The translations under genes and the position numbers were made by a program. The notes beneath the pieces are model-generated. The model saw only the letters and a list, made by a program, of their open reading frames with translations. It had not been told where the DNA came from and ran no database searches. Positions 27,710-37,300 of a stretch of 64,000 nucleotides of DNA are shown one piece after another; positions within the stretch are counted from its first letter, which is position 1; each line of letters begins with the position of its first letter. Source of the stretch: Algoriphagus marinus (GTDB lineage: Bacteria > Bacteroidota > Bacteroidia > Cytophagales > Cyclobacteriaceae); contig NZ_MSPQ01000018.1 in the NCBI RefSeq assembly GCF_001936475.1, positions 1 through 64,000 of the forward strand, written 5' to 3'.

Positions 27710-30700
27710 GTATTTTGAAGTTTAATTGTGAAAATGGATCCATTTTCAGAAGAATTGACCTGAAGTGTTCCCCCGTGCGCTTTCACAATATCATAGCTCA
27801 AGGACAATCCCAATCCCGTTCCAGCCCCAGTCGGTTTGGTGGTGAAGAAGGGCTGGAAGATCTTTTCTTTTATGGAGTTGGGGATACCTGGGCCGTTGTC
27901 TTGGACGGAGACTTCGATGTACCCCCCCTTGCCCCCCTCAGGGGGGATTTGGCAAGTGCTCACATTGATCATTGGGGTATAATCTAAGGCTACATTTTCT
28001 GATTTCGCTTTTTCATGCACAGCGTAAAAAGCATTATTGATCAGGTTGAGCAGTACTTTTCCTATATCCTGTGGAATCACCGAAACCTTGGGAAGATTGG
28101 GATCGAGGTTTGTTTTCAACTCGCATTTGAAATCGGGTTGCTTGGCTAAAAAGGCTTGGTAACTCAATCGCAAGAATTCATCAGCTAATGCATTGAGGTT
28201 GGTAAGCTCCTTTTGACCGGAACCTCTTTTGCTATGTTCCAACATTCCTTTGACGATGGCATCCGCCCGTTTGCCGTGGAGGGTGATTTTCTCTAAGTTC
28301 TGTTTGAGATCATCGGCGATCTCCACTGCAAACTGCACACTGCCTGCTGCCAATTCCTCCTTCATTTCATCCACTAGCTCTGTGCTTACCTCGGAAAAAT
28401 TATTGACGAAGTTCAGCGGATTCTGAATCTCATGGGCAATACCAGCAGTGAGCTCACCAAGCGAGGCCATTTTTTCAGATTGGATCAGTTGGGCTTGGGT
28501 GGATTTCAATTCGCTAAGTGTTTGCTCAATTTGAGATTTAGCGTCTTCTAGTTGCTTGAAATCCTCGTATCGGGCATAGGCCACAGAGAAGGCATCTGCC
28601 AAATTCTGAACTAGTTCAATTTGAGCCGGAGATAAATCCTCCTTACTTCCTACATACAACATGCCCTGAGGAAAAGGAATAAACTGCAATGTCAAGGACT
28701 CAGGTGGAGCTTCGCCTCCTTGGTACGTTTTTACATTCTGGATTTGATGCTCTGCCAATAGCGTCTTGGAAAAAGCAAGGAATTCTTCTTGATTCCAATG
28801 TGCAACATAGGGCTCTTGTTTTCGCCAATATTTCACTCCATTTGTACTGATGTCATTACTCTCAAAATCGAGATTAAGAGCGGCTAAAGGTTTTCCATCA
28901 GGTGTCGATAAATAGAAGCGGACCTTTTCCTCTTTTTCATCCACGATCATCAAGCCACATCTAAAGAAGGGTACGCCGAGCGTAAGTAGCTCTCTCCAAA
29001 TCAGAGGCGTAATACGCTGAAGATCCTCGGTATTTCGCATGGAGGCGATTTCAGCACGTACCCGGTCAAGAGAAGATTGCTTGATGGCCTCCAAAGTCCT
29101 CTTTTCTGCTTTCTGCAAATCTTCCACTCGAGTGTAAGTGAAGTCAACCACCTTGGCAAACCGCTCGAGGATAGAGGATCCTTCTTTGGAAAGCGGTTGG
29201 TCACTGCCTACCAACACAGCACCTTGGCTTAAGAATGCTAAAGAGAATACAGTCCGTTTTATAGGAAAAACAAGTTCCTTCAATTGGTTTAAATTGGAAC
29301 CGGTCATATGTTTATCGAAAAGCTTATCGAAGCTTGTTTTGTCTTCCCCTTCTAAAACATAGCTGGTGTATTTCATCCCTTTTTGAAATGCATTCTTGTG
29401 ATGCTCATTAAAGGGATGATTAAAATAAGGACCGGAGAATTCAAAATCCAGTAAATCTTTACCTGAACCCACGTAGATCCATGACTTCCAAGAATCAAAA
29501 TTATTCCCAAAAAGTAATATTTCACATAGTCTAGTTTCTACATCAAGAGCGTTGAGGTTCTCAATCATAACTCTCACGACTTCTTTCAAATGGCTACTTT
29601 TTTGCATAGCCATGGCCGAAGATCTGACTCGCTCTAGCGCAGCCTCTATCTGAGCTTCTCGAGCTTGTGCTTCCGCTTTTTGGAGGTCGAGAAAACGAGT
29701 ATAGGTTTGTTCGAAGACTTTGGCGAATCGTGTGAAAATATCATGGTTTTCCGGAGATGGCTTCTCAGTGGCAAAAGCAAAAAAACCATAATAGAAATAT
29801 GCCATATGAAAGTAAAGCTTATCTGGTGGGAGTAGCACTTCAAACATTTTTTGCTCAGGAATCATCTTTGCCATGTTTTGAAAATGATTTTTCAGCTTAT
29901 CTCCCTCTATCAATTCGATTATGAATTTTTCTCCTGATTTCCAGCCTTGGTACATCTTGACCAAAAGTTGATCCTCGCTGTGGTCTATTACAGTTCTTGG
30001 CATTTGCCCATCGACGGGGTCTCCAATCCAAGTTTCTGAAATTGGCTTATTCGGGTCAGTGATATGAATTCCAGCCGCAAAAATCTCAACCCCAAGATCC
30101 CGTACCTGCTGAAGGATAACAGCATTCAGCTCAATGAGCTCGTCGCTTTTGTGCATCGCCATCGTTCTTGCACGCACCCTTTCCAATGCTAATTGAATCT
30201 GCGATTCTCTGCTTTGTGCTTCTGCCTTTTTAAGGTCTAGGAAACGGGTGTAGGTCTGTTCGAAAACTTTTGTAAAACGCCTATAAATAGCTAGATCTTT
30301 TTCACTGATTTCTTCATAGGTGGATGCTCCCAAAAAGCCAAAACCATGAAGAATGTGCTGAATGTATACTATTGGTTTTTCAGGAGCGCCTACAACTTCA
30401 ATTCCAAAAATCTCTTTACTTGACTTTACAAAATCATCGTAAGGCATTTGAATTTTAATAGATTCCTGTTTGCTTTTCCAAGCATCAATTTCAGCTCTGA
30501 AATTAGGATGATCGTCACCGAATACTTTTTTAGGTGTTTTAGAAAGATTGTGGTGGGTAACCCACATAGTCATTGAATCCTCTTCTGGATCAATCAGTGT
30601 TATCCAACTTCCTTCGGCTACTATACCAATAGCGTGTAATTGTTGAAAGAGTACGTTGCCTGCTTCTGACAATTCCTCACTTTTTTGCATGGCCATAGTT

Positions 30701-33700
30701 CGAGCACGCACTCTTTCCAAAGCCAATTGGATTTCAGCTTCCCTTGCCTGAGCTTCTGCTTTCTGTAAATCAAGGAAGCGGGTATAGGTTTGTTCGAAGA
30801 CCATTCCAAAACGCGCTAAAAGATTTGAATTGGAATCAGAAAGGGGTTCGAGCGTAGAGGTAGTTAAAATGCCGAAATTATTGCAATATCCTGAAACATG
30901 CATTTGCTTCGCAGAGGACATACCCATCTGAACCTCTTCAGGCAATTGAGCTAGCTCTGATTTTGTAAATAGAAATTTATCATATGCTTTTTTATCTTTT
31001 CCTTTCAAGTGATAACTCCAAGCGACCCGCTTATTTTTCCAAGCTTCAACCATCGATAAAGTCATTGGGAGATCGTTAGCGGGAACTAAAAATCCATGAG
31101 TCTTTATTTCCTTTTCAGGACTAGCTATCCACCATTTCATTCCAAGCGAATCTTTTTGGATAGTTAATAAGACAACCCTAGCAAGTGCTACATCTAAGTG
31201 TGACAGTTCCGTATAGAGTAAATCAACTATTTCTAATAATTCATTCGAACTGTGCATCCCCATGGTCTTTGCTCGCACACGCTCCAAAGCAGCCTCAATC
31301 TCTGCTTCTCGAGCTTGTGCTTCCGCTCTTTGGAGGTCTAAGAAGCGAGTGTAGGTTTGTTCAAAAACTTTCGCGAAGCGCTTAAAAATCCCCCACATTT
31401 CCGGTACGGGTTCATAGGTAATAAAAATTAGAAACCCGAATGAAAAGAATACACAGTGAGTAATTTGAAATGTTGGAATTTCAAATCCTAAGTTCTCGCT
31501 TTCCTCAAAAAACTTTTTGGGTGATGAAAAAGAAGACATGTATTTATAGGTATCCTCTAATGACTTCCCACTTGACTCAAATACCAAAAAGGTTTCGCCA
31601 TTTTGTCTAGCCTCAAGAATTGTTTTAAAAAAAGGATCTTCATTAAAAGGGATTGTCATCGGATCCGCTAGACTTCCATCCGGCAATGCTACCCAAGCGG
31701 TAGACGAGATTTGATCAGGCTCCCAAATTTCAAAACCGCTGGTCCACTGCTTGTTACCTAATTCCTGGATCTTTTGAAACATGATTGAAGCTACTTCCGA
31801 CAATTCATCACTTTTCTGCATGGCCATTGTTCTCGCCCGAACCCGCTCCAGAGCCAATTGGATTTCAGCCTCCCGAGCCTGAGCTTCTGCTTTTTCCAAA
31901 TCGAGAAAACGGGTGTAGGTCTGTTCAAATACTTTGGCGAATCGAGGGAAGATATATTCTTCTTCAAATTCCTCTTCAGTGATGATTAAGAGGTAACCGT
32001 ATTTATAGGCAGCAACATGGTTTTTTTGCCAGATTGGAAGTGGTCTTCCAAAGTCTATTACTTTTTGGAAATTGGCTTTGAAGCTTGGGATCTCCATGAG
32101 ATGATCATAGATATCCTTGAGTTCCTTTCCTCCTTGCGTATACGAATGAAGTGCTTCTTGATTTTTCCAGGTATCATACATTCGCTGCTCACCATGATCT
32201 GCATTGTAGGGAACAAAAAGATGGTTAAACATCTGGCCTGGAATGGGACTGCTCATCCATTTTTCGACCAATACTTCATCCTTTTTGCAAATCGCAAATC
32301 CAGCAGTCCAAAGTTGAGCCCCAAGAATTTTTAACTGATCAAACAATAGTGCTGCAACCTCAGACAGTTCCTCACTTTGGTGCATCGCCATGGTTCTGGA
32401 TCGGACTCGCTCCAATGCCAGTTCAATCTCTCCTTCTCGTGCTTGCGCTTCTGCTTTTTGAATATCAAGGAAGCGGGTATAAGCCTGTTCGAAAGCACTG
32501 GTGATCCGCTTCAATACGGGGATGCTGTTGGCTGGGAAAGGATTTATATCCACAAACTGAATGATGCCATGTGTCATATTTACGTATTCGAAATAGACTT
32601 GAGGCTCATTCATAATCATGGTTTTGACCACTTCAGGAAGATCTCTCATTCCTGTTATTGTAAATAAGTATCGGGCAAACTCATGTTTCACTTCATCCTT
32701 TTGATGAATGCTCATGAATTCTTCATCACTCTCCCAAAACTGCCACCACTTCCGGACCACTTCATGATCTTTATTATCGAAGTAAAAAGGCTTGGAGTAT
32801 TTTGAGTTGACGATTTCTGAAAACCAACCTTGGATGTTATCCTTTTCTTTATTGAAAATAAATAGAAAGCAACCCCAAGTAGCTATTCCAAGTTTTTCTA
32901 CTTGGTTATACATTTCTTGAACTACTTCTCGTAATTCCTCACTTGACTGCATGCCCATGGATCGCGATCTGATACGTTCCAAAGCCGCTTCGATCTGCGC
33001 TTCTCGTGCTTGTGCTTCTGCTTTTTGAATATCAGTAAAACGTGTCCATGCCTGCTGGAATACTTTTGCAAAACGTTCAACAATGAGAAAATCTGCATCA
33101 TTAAGGAGTTCAGTTGAAGCAACGAAAAGCACACCAAAGTCCTGAAATGAGTTATAGAGATGGATTGGATCAGGCTCACGCATTGCCAACTGGACTTCTT
33201 TCGGCAGATTAGCAAGACCGGTGTTACTAAAAAGATGATCATCCCAGCTCTTTTTAGCATCTCCTACTAATTCGTAATAATATTTCGATTGCCTTTCATT
33301 CCACAACTTCCAATAGTCATTATAAACCTTATTGTCATTGTCATGTATGTGAAAACTTTCTGGGCCACTTTCTGATTCCGGATTTGCAAACCACAAGGTA
33401 ACAGATCTGTTTTCAGTTTGGTATATCCAGATTATAGCGCGGGCCAGTCGCACTCCCAGGGAAGTAAATTCTTCAAAAGTTTTGGCAAGCACCTCATTAA
33501 TTTCTTTTGATTCATGCATCGCCAATGAACGCGACCGCACTCGCTCCAATGCTGCCTCAATCTGCGCTTCTCGGGCTTGAGCCTCTGCTTTTTGAAGATC
33601 TAAAAAGCGGGTGTAGGTCATCGAAAATGCTTTTGTGAATCGTTTCATAATCGATTCCTGCTCAGCATCAAGGAGGGTTTCTGTCAAAATGTGTAGATAA

Positions 33701-34218
33701 CCCTGAGGGAAATAACCACAGTAAAAAAAGACAATTTGAGGAAATACTTGAGCCTGTTCTTCAGCTTCTCTTGTACCAAAAAATTGGGACACAAATTGAA
33801 GATGCTTAATCAATTTCTTTCCTCCTACCTTTTCATGATAAATAGGTTCTTTGTTTTTCCAGTTGTGATAGCGTTCATTCAGAACTGGATCACCGGTCAA
33901 TGGGAGAAAAAATTTATTCATGTAATTTTTTCCTCCAGGTGCAGAAAACCAAACTTCCTGCTTTTCATTTAACTCGTCCACAAGTACGAAACCAGTGCTG
34001 TAAGGCTCAATTCCCAAAGAAGAAAGTTCTCTATATAATAGTGAAGCAGTATCAATTAGCTCCTCACTTTTCTTCATTGCCATGGCCCTTGCTCTTACCC
34101 TTTCCAGCGCCGCCTCAATCTCCAGTTCTCTGTTTTTAGAATCCAACTCCAGCGCCTGCTCTTTCACTGACTGTTGGAGTCTTCTGTTTTCTGCGGTTAA
34201 TTGGGCTGCGCTCTTCAT
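27706..34218 (-). CDS. Giant soluble sensor histidine kinase: ten GAF-like modules and DHp-HATPase core
   Basis: The 2170-residue product lacks signal peptide and membrane helices. After a coiled-coil start of about 35 residues (ENRRLQQSVKEQALELDSKN) come ten modules of about 180 residues, each led by an ALERVRxRxMAM helix and ended by RFAKVFEQTYTRFLDLQKAEAQ. Unlike the other three giants it has no SnoaL-like N-terminal domain. The core has His1929 (HEIQNPLNF, Q-type), NLINNAFYAV, DNGPGIP and KPTGAGTGLGLSLS. Two in-frame micro-repeats are present: in the DHp loop (GSVQFAVEI) and before G1 (IPPEGGKGGYI). A degenerate kinase remnant lies 48 bp upstream of the ATG; the gene downstream overlaps by 4 bp. 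Confidence 0.9.
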   Translation of the reverse strand: MKSAAQLTAENRRLQQSVKEQALELDSKNRELEIEAALERVRARAMAMKKSEELIDTASLLYRELSSLGIEPYSTGFVLVDELNEKQEVWFSAPGGKNYMNKFFLPLTGDPVLNERYHNWKNKEPIYHEKVGGKKLIKHLQFVSQFFGTREAEEQAQVFPQIVFFYCGYFPQGYLHILTETLLDAEQESIMKRFTKAFSMTYTRFLDLQKAEAQAREAQIEAALERVRSRSLAMHESKEINEVLAKTFEEFTSLGVRLARAIIWIYQTENRSVTLWFANPESESGPESFHIHDNDNKVYNDYWKLWNERQSKYYYELVGDAKKSWDDHLFSNTGLANLPKEVQLAMREPDPIHLYNSFQDFGVLFVASTELLNDADFLIVERFAKVFQQAWTRFTDIQKAEAQAREAQIEAALERIRSRSMGMQSSEELREVVQEMYNQVEKLGIATWGCFLFIFNKEKDNIQGWFSEIVNSKYSKPFYFDNKDHEVVRKWWQFWESDEEFMSIHQKDEVKHEFARYLFTITGMRDLPEVVKTMIMNEPQVYFEYVNMTHGIIQFVDINPFPANSIPVLKRITSAFEQAYTRFLDIQKAEAQAREGEIELALERVRSRTMAMHQSEELSEVAALLFDQLKILGAQLWTAGFAICKKDEVLVEKWMSSPIPGQMFNHLFVPYNADHGEQRMYDTWKNQEALHSYTQGGKELKDIYDHLMEIPSFKANFQKVIDFGRPLPIWQKNHVAAYKYGYLLIITEEEFEEEYIFPRFAKVFEQTYTRFLDLEKAEAQAREAEIQLALERVRARTMAMQKSDELSEVASIMFQKIQELGNKQWTSGFEIWEPDQISSTAWVALPDGSLADPMTIPFNEDPFFKTILEARQNGETFLVFESSGKSLEDTYKYMSSFSSPKKFFEESENLGFEIPTFQITHCVFFSFGFLIFITYEPVPEMWGIFKRFAKVFEQTYTRFLDLQRAEAQAREAEIEAALERVRAKTMGMHSSNELLEIVDLLYTELSHLDVALARVVLLTIQKDSLGMKWWIASPEKEIKTHGFLVPANDLPMTLSMVEAWKNKRVAWSYHLKGKDKKAYDKFLFTKSELAQLPEEVQMGMSSAKQMHVSGYCNNFGILTTSTLEPLSDSNSNLLARFGMVFEQTYTRFLDLQKAEAQAREAEIQLALERVRARTMAMQKSEELSEAGNVLFQQLHAIGIVAEGSWITLIDPEEDSMTMWVTHHNLSKTPKKVFGDDHPNFRAEIDAWKSKQESIKIQMPYDDFVKSSKEIFGIEVVGAPEKPIVYIQHILHGFGFLGASTYEEISEKDLAIYRRFTKVFEQTYTRFLDLKKAEAQSRESQIQLALERVRARTMAMHKSDELIELNAVILQQVRDLGVEIFAAGIHITDPNKPISETWIGDPVDGQMPRTVIDHSEDQLLVKMYQGWKSGEKFIIELIEGDKLKNHFQNMAKMIPEQKMFEVLLPPDKLYFHMAYFYYGFFAFATEKPSPENHDIFTRFAKVFEQTYTRFLDLQKAEAQAREAQIEAALERVRSSAMAMQKSSHLKEVVRVMIENLNALDVETRLCEILLFGNNFDSWKSWIYVGSGKDLLDFEFSGPYFNHPFNEHHKNAFQKGMKYTSYVLEGEDKTSFDKLFDKHMTGSNLNQLKELVFPIKRTVFSLAFLSQGAVLVGSDQPLSKEGSSILERFAKVVDFTYTRVEDLQKAEKRTLEAIKQSSLDRVRAEIASMRNTEDLQRITPLIWRELLTLGVPFFRCGLMIVDEKEEKVRFYLSTPDGKPLAALNLDFESNDISTNGVKYWRKQEPYVAHWNQEEFLAFSKTLLAEHQIQNVKTYQGGEAPPESLTLQFIPFPQGMLYVGSKEDLSPAQIELVQNLADAFSVAYARYEDFKQLEDAKSQIEQTLSELKSTQAQLIQSEKMASLGELTAGIAHEIQNPLNFVNNFSEVSTELVDEMKEELAAGSVQFAVEIADDLKQNLEKITLHGKRADAIVKGMLEHSKRGSGQKELTNLNALADEFLRLSYQAFLAKQPDFKCELKTNLDPNLPKVSVIPQDIGKVLLNLINNAFYAVHEKAKSENVALDYTPMINVSTCQIPPEGGKGGYIEVSVQDNGPGIPNSIKEKIFQPFFTTKPTGAGTGLGLSLSYDIVKAHGGTLQVNSSENGSIFTIKLQNT
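27922..27956. repeat. C/G-rich palindromic insert in the HATPase loop coding region
   Basis: CCCCCCTTGCCCCCCTCAGG, then GGGG and ATTTGGCAAGTGCT, encodes IPPEGGKGGYI. It is a near copy of 9281-9311, in the same reading frame and same protein loop of a different kinase. Confidence 0.75.
28325..28353. repeat. ACTGC/CTGC micro-repeat in the DHp loop coding region
   Basis: ACTGCAAACTGCACACTGCC followed by TGCTGCC encodes GSVQFAVEI between the DHp helices, the same site that holds the TTGGCTC repeat in two other kinases. Sequence type differs, position is the same. Confidence 0.55.
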
Positions 34219-34266
34219 GACTATTTTGGGTCTATTGGCAAAAAATACTTAACTCTTCCTGACTCA

Positions 34267-34345
34267 CTAGCGAATAGGTCTTTTACCTAAACTGCTTTTC
34301 ACTCTCAATTCTACTCCGTGTACTTATGATGCTTCATAATCTATT
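34267..34345 (-). pseudogene. Degenerate C-terminal remnant of a histidine kinase
   Basis: The minus strand reads YEAS, a stop, then VHGVELRVKSSLGKRPIR and TAG. This matches YDIVKAHGGELRVESxxG of the kinases, with one internal stop and several substitutions. It shares upstream sequence (TGATTC..A..GATTATGA) with the remnant at 8835-8930, so both may derive from one ancestral gene end. It occupies the 34219-34369 gap between two giant kinases. The remaining gap sequence shows no gene. Confidence 0.6.
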
Positions 34346-34369
34346 CGAATCACTCATTTTCGTTTTACT

Positions 34370-37300
34370 TTAGGCAAGAGGTATAATCAGTTTAAATTCC
34401 GTCCCCGATTCATCAAAAGTCAGGCCTTTGCCTTCCTTTGATTTCACCAACAACTCACCTCCATGCGCTTTAACAATATCATAAGATAACGATAATCCCA
34501 ATCCCGTTCCAGCCCCAGTCGGTTTGGTGGTGAAGAAGGGCTGGAAGATCTTTTCTTTTATGGAGTCTGGGATGCCGGAGCCATTGTCTTGGACGGATAG
34601 CTCGATTCCTTTTTCAGTTTTCTTCGACTTGATAATTACCTCTGGTTTATAGTCCTGAGGGGAAGATTTCGATTTTTCATAAACCGTGCTTCGACTTCGC
34701 TCAGCACAGGCATAAAAGGCATTATTTACCAAGTTCAGAATAACCCGACCAATATCGGAAGCCACTACATTTACCTTCGGCAAGTCCGGATCAAGTTCAA
34801 GCTTAAAGTCAGCATTAAAGCTTTTGTCTTTTGCCCGAAGTCCATGGTAGGAAAGCCGTACAAACTCATCGGCTAAAGCATTCAGATCTGTTGGAGCTTT
34901 TTCGCCTTTATTCGCCCGGCTATGCTCGAGCATGCCTTTGACGATGGCATCGGCGCGCTTACCGTGGTGATTGATCTTGGAGAGATTTTCTTTAAGATCA
35001 TTGGCGATAAACTTCACCTCTTCAAAATCACCCTTCTCGATTTCCTCATTCATTTCATCAATCAATTCCCCACTTACCTCCGAGAAATTATTCACAAAAT
35101 TCAGTGGATTCTGAATCTCATGGGCAATGCCTGCAGTCAGCTCTCCAAGCGAGGCCATTTTCTCAGCTTGGATAAGTTGGGCTTGGGTAACTTGGAGGTC
35201 TTTCAGGGTCAATTCCAAGCGGAGCTTTTCCTCCACCAGCTTTTTACCTTGTTCTTCTTTTTGCTGCAAATCAAGGAAACGGGTATAAGTCAAGTCAAAC
35301 ACTTGTGCAAAGCGCTTGAAGATTTCCTCCTCGTCACATGGGACTTCAGTGATGATCACGAGATAACCTGTTTTGAAATAGGCCGCATGCAACTTTTGCC
35401 ATTCGGGTCGCGATATTCCCGAAGCTTCCATATCAGCAAAAATCTGCTTCGCGATAGGTACTTCCATCAACCATTCGTAATGATCACTTAGGATTTTCCC
35501 TTCCAGCTCCACTGATCGAAAAGGTTCCCCTTTCTCCCATCCTTCATACAGGGTCTCATGCGCATAATCCCCGACATTAGGCAGAAAAAATCCTCGGGTA
35601 AATCCTGAATCCATGCTCAGCCACCATTCATCTTCTTTCCGATTTTCTTCACACAAAACGAAACCACAAGTCCAGAGATCATCCACCAATCCATTCATTT
35701 CATTGAAGAGGACAGTCGCTACTTCGCCAAGTTCTTCGGATTGCTGCATGCCCATAGTTCTGGATCTAACCCGCTCCAATGCTGTTTCGATTTGGGATTC
35801 CCGAGCTCTCGCTTCAGCTTTTTGAAGGTCATTAAATCGGGTATAAGTCAGATCAAAAACTTTCCCAAATCGATATAATATATCGAGGCTGTCATCGGAA
35901 AGATATTCGTTGCCTACCGTCTGCAAACCTCCAAACTGGCTAAAGACAAAGGAGGCCACATATTTATCCAGCGCTCGATTGGCTTTTTGGACTTCCTCCG
36001 GAAATCTACTAAACTCAGTATCTACGTACAGATAATCATCATAAATTTCCTTTTCCTTTCCTTCGATCACATAAACAAACTTTGGTGTTTGCGCTTTCCA
36101 TTCTTGCATCATGGCATGATGAAAAGGATAATCTTCAAACTTCATATAATAGGATTCTGGCGCTTTTCCCTCTTCAGGATTAGCAGCCCAAACTATATTA
36201 GACTGATCTGCTTCATTGATAATATTGATGATGCAAAAGGTCAGCGAAAAATCGAGTTTGGTTAACTCGCTTAGTAGATTACCCACTAAATCCGATAATT
36301 CATCCGTGTTTTGCATGGCCATGGCCCGAGCTCTGACACGCTCCAATCCAAGCTCAATCTGCGCTTCTCGTGCTTGTGATTCTGCTTTTTGCAAATCGAG
36401 GAAGCGCTTATATGCCAGATCAAAAGCGGCTCCCATTTTTACCATGATAGATTCCATCTCAGCTGGAGGTGTTGTATTCAAAATGTCAAGAGACATTTTT
36501 CCATTTGCTAGCTTAACAGTTGGGTGGAGGACGTATTCCAAGGGGTTTGTCGCAAAAAATTCGGACACATTATCTGCTTCTTCGGCATTGTATTGTCTTA
36601 GCCATTCAAGAGTAATGGCCAGGTCATCCTTTTCCTGCTTTTCGACAAAATATCGTTCAGTATTATTCCAAATTTTTCGAACAAAGAATCCCGGATCAGT
36701 ATCGGCTAATTTGAATTTTAAGTCTAAGGTGACCTGAAATCCATCTGAAGTATCTTGTACAGAAGTCAGATCCCACATCCGGATAAAACCAGCTTCTTCT
36801 TTCAGGTAAATCGTCGCTGCTACTACCCCAGGAATCTCTAAACCCAGCATTTCATTTTTCAATTCAGCGACCACCTCCAGGATCTGTGATGAGTTATGCA
36901 TGGCTAATGCCTTTGCTCTGACCCGCTCTACCGCCAAATCGATCTGTGCATTTCTAGTTTGGGCTTCTGCTTTTTGAAGGTCTAGAAAACGGGTATAGGT
37001 CTGTTGGAAAACTTTCCCAAAGCGGATGAGCACTTGGTTTTCTTCAGTAGTGAAAGGCGTCGTGGTATAATTCTCGATATATAGGCCAACATTATCCAGT
37101 AATACCGTAGAGATAGAAAGTCCGTCTTTAGAAAAATAAAACTCTTGTTTATCCTTTGGCAATTCTGGAATAAACTCAAATAGCCCTCGATAGAACTTGT
37201 TTTTGGTTTCAAAATCCAGCAGGTTAGTGAAGAAGTTTTCTCCTTTCGCCTTCGCTTCCAAGAAGCTGTTCCAGTGGGGTGAATCAAAATAGGGAAAGGT

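Noticed and set aside
34922..35491. 189-codon plus-strand open frame
   Set aside because: It is antisense to the conserved kinase core of 34370-42016; similar frames appear opposite other kinase cores and track the conserved codons of the minus strand.
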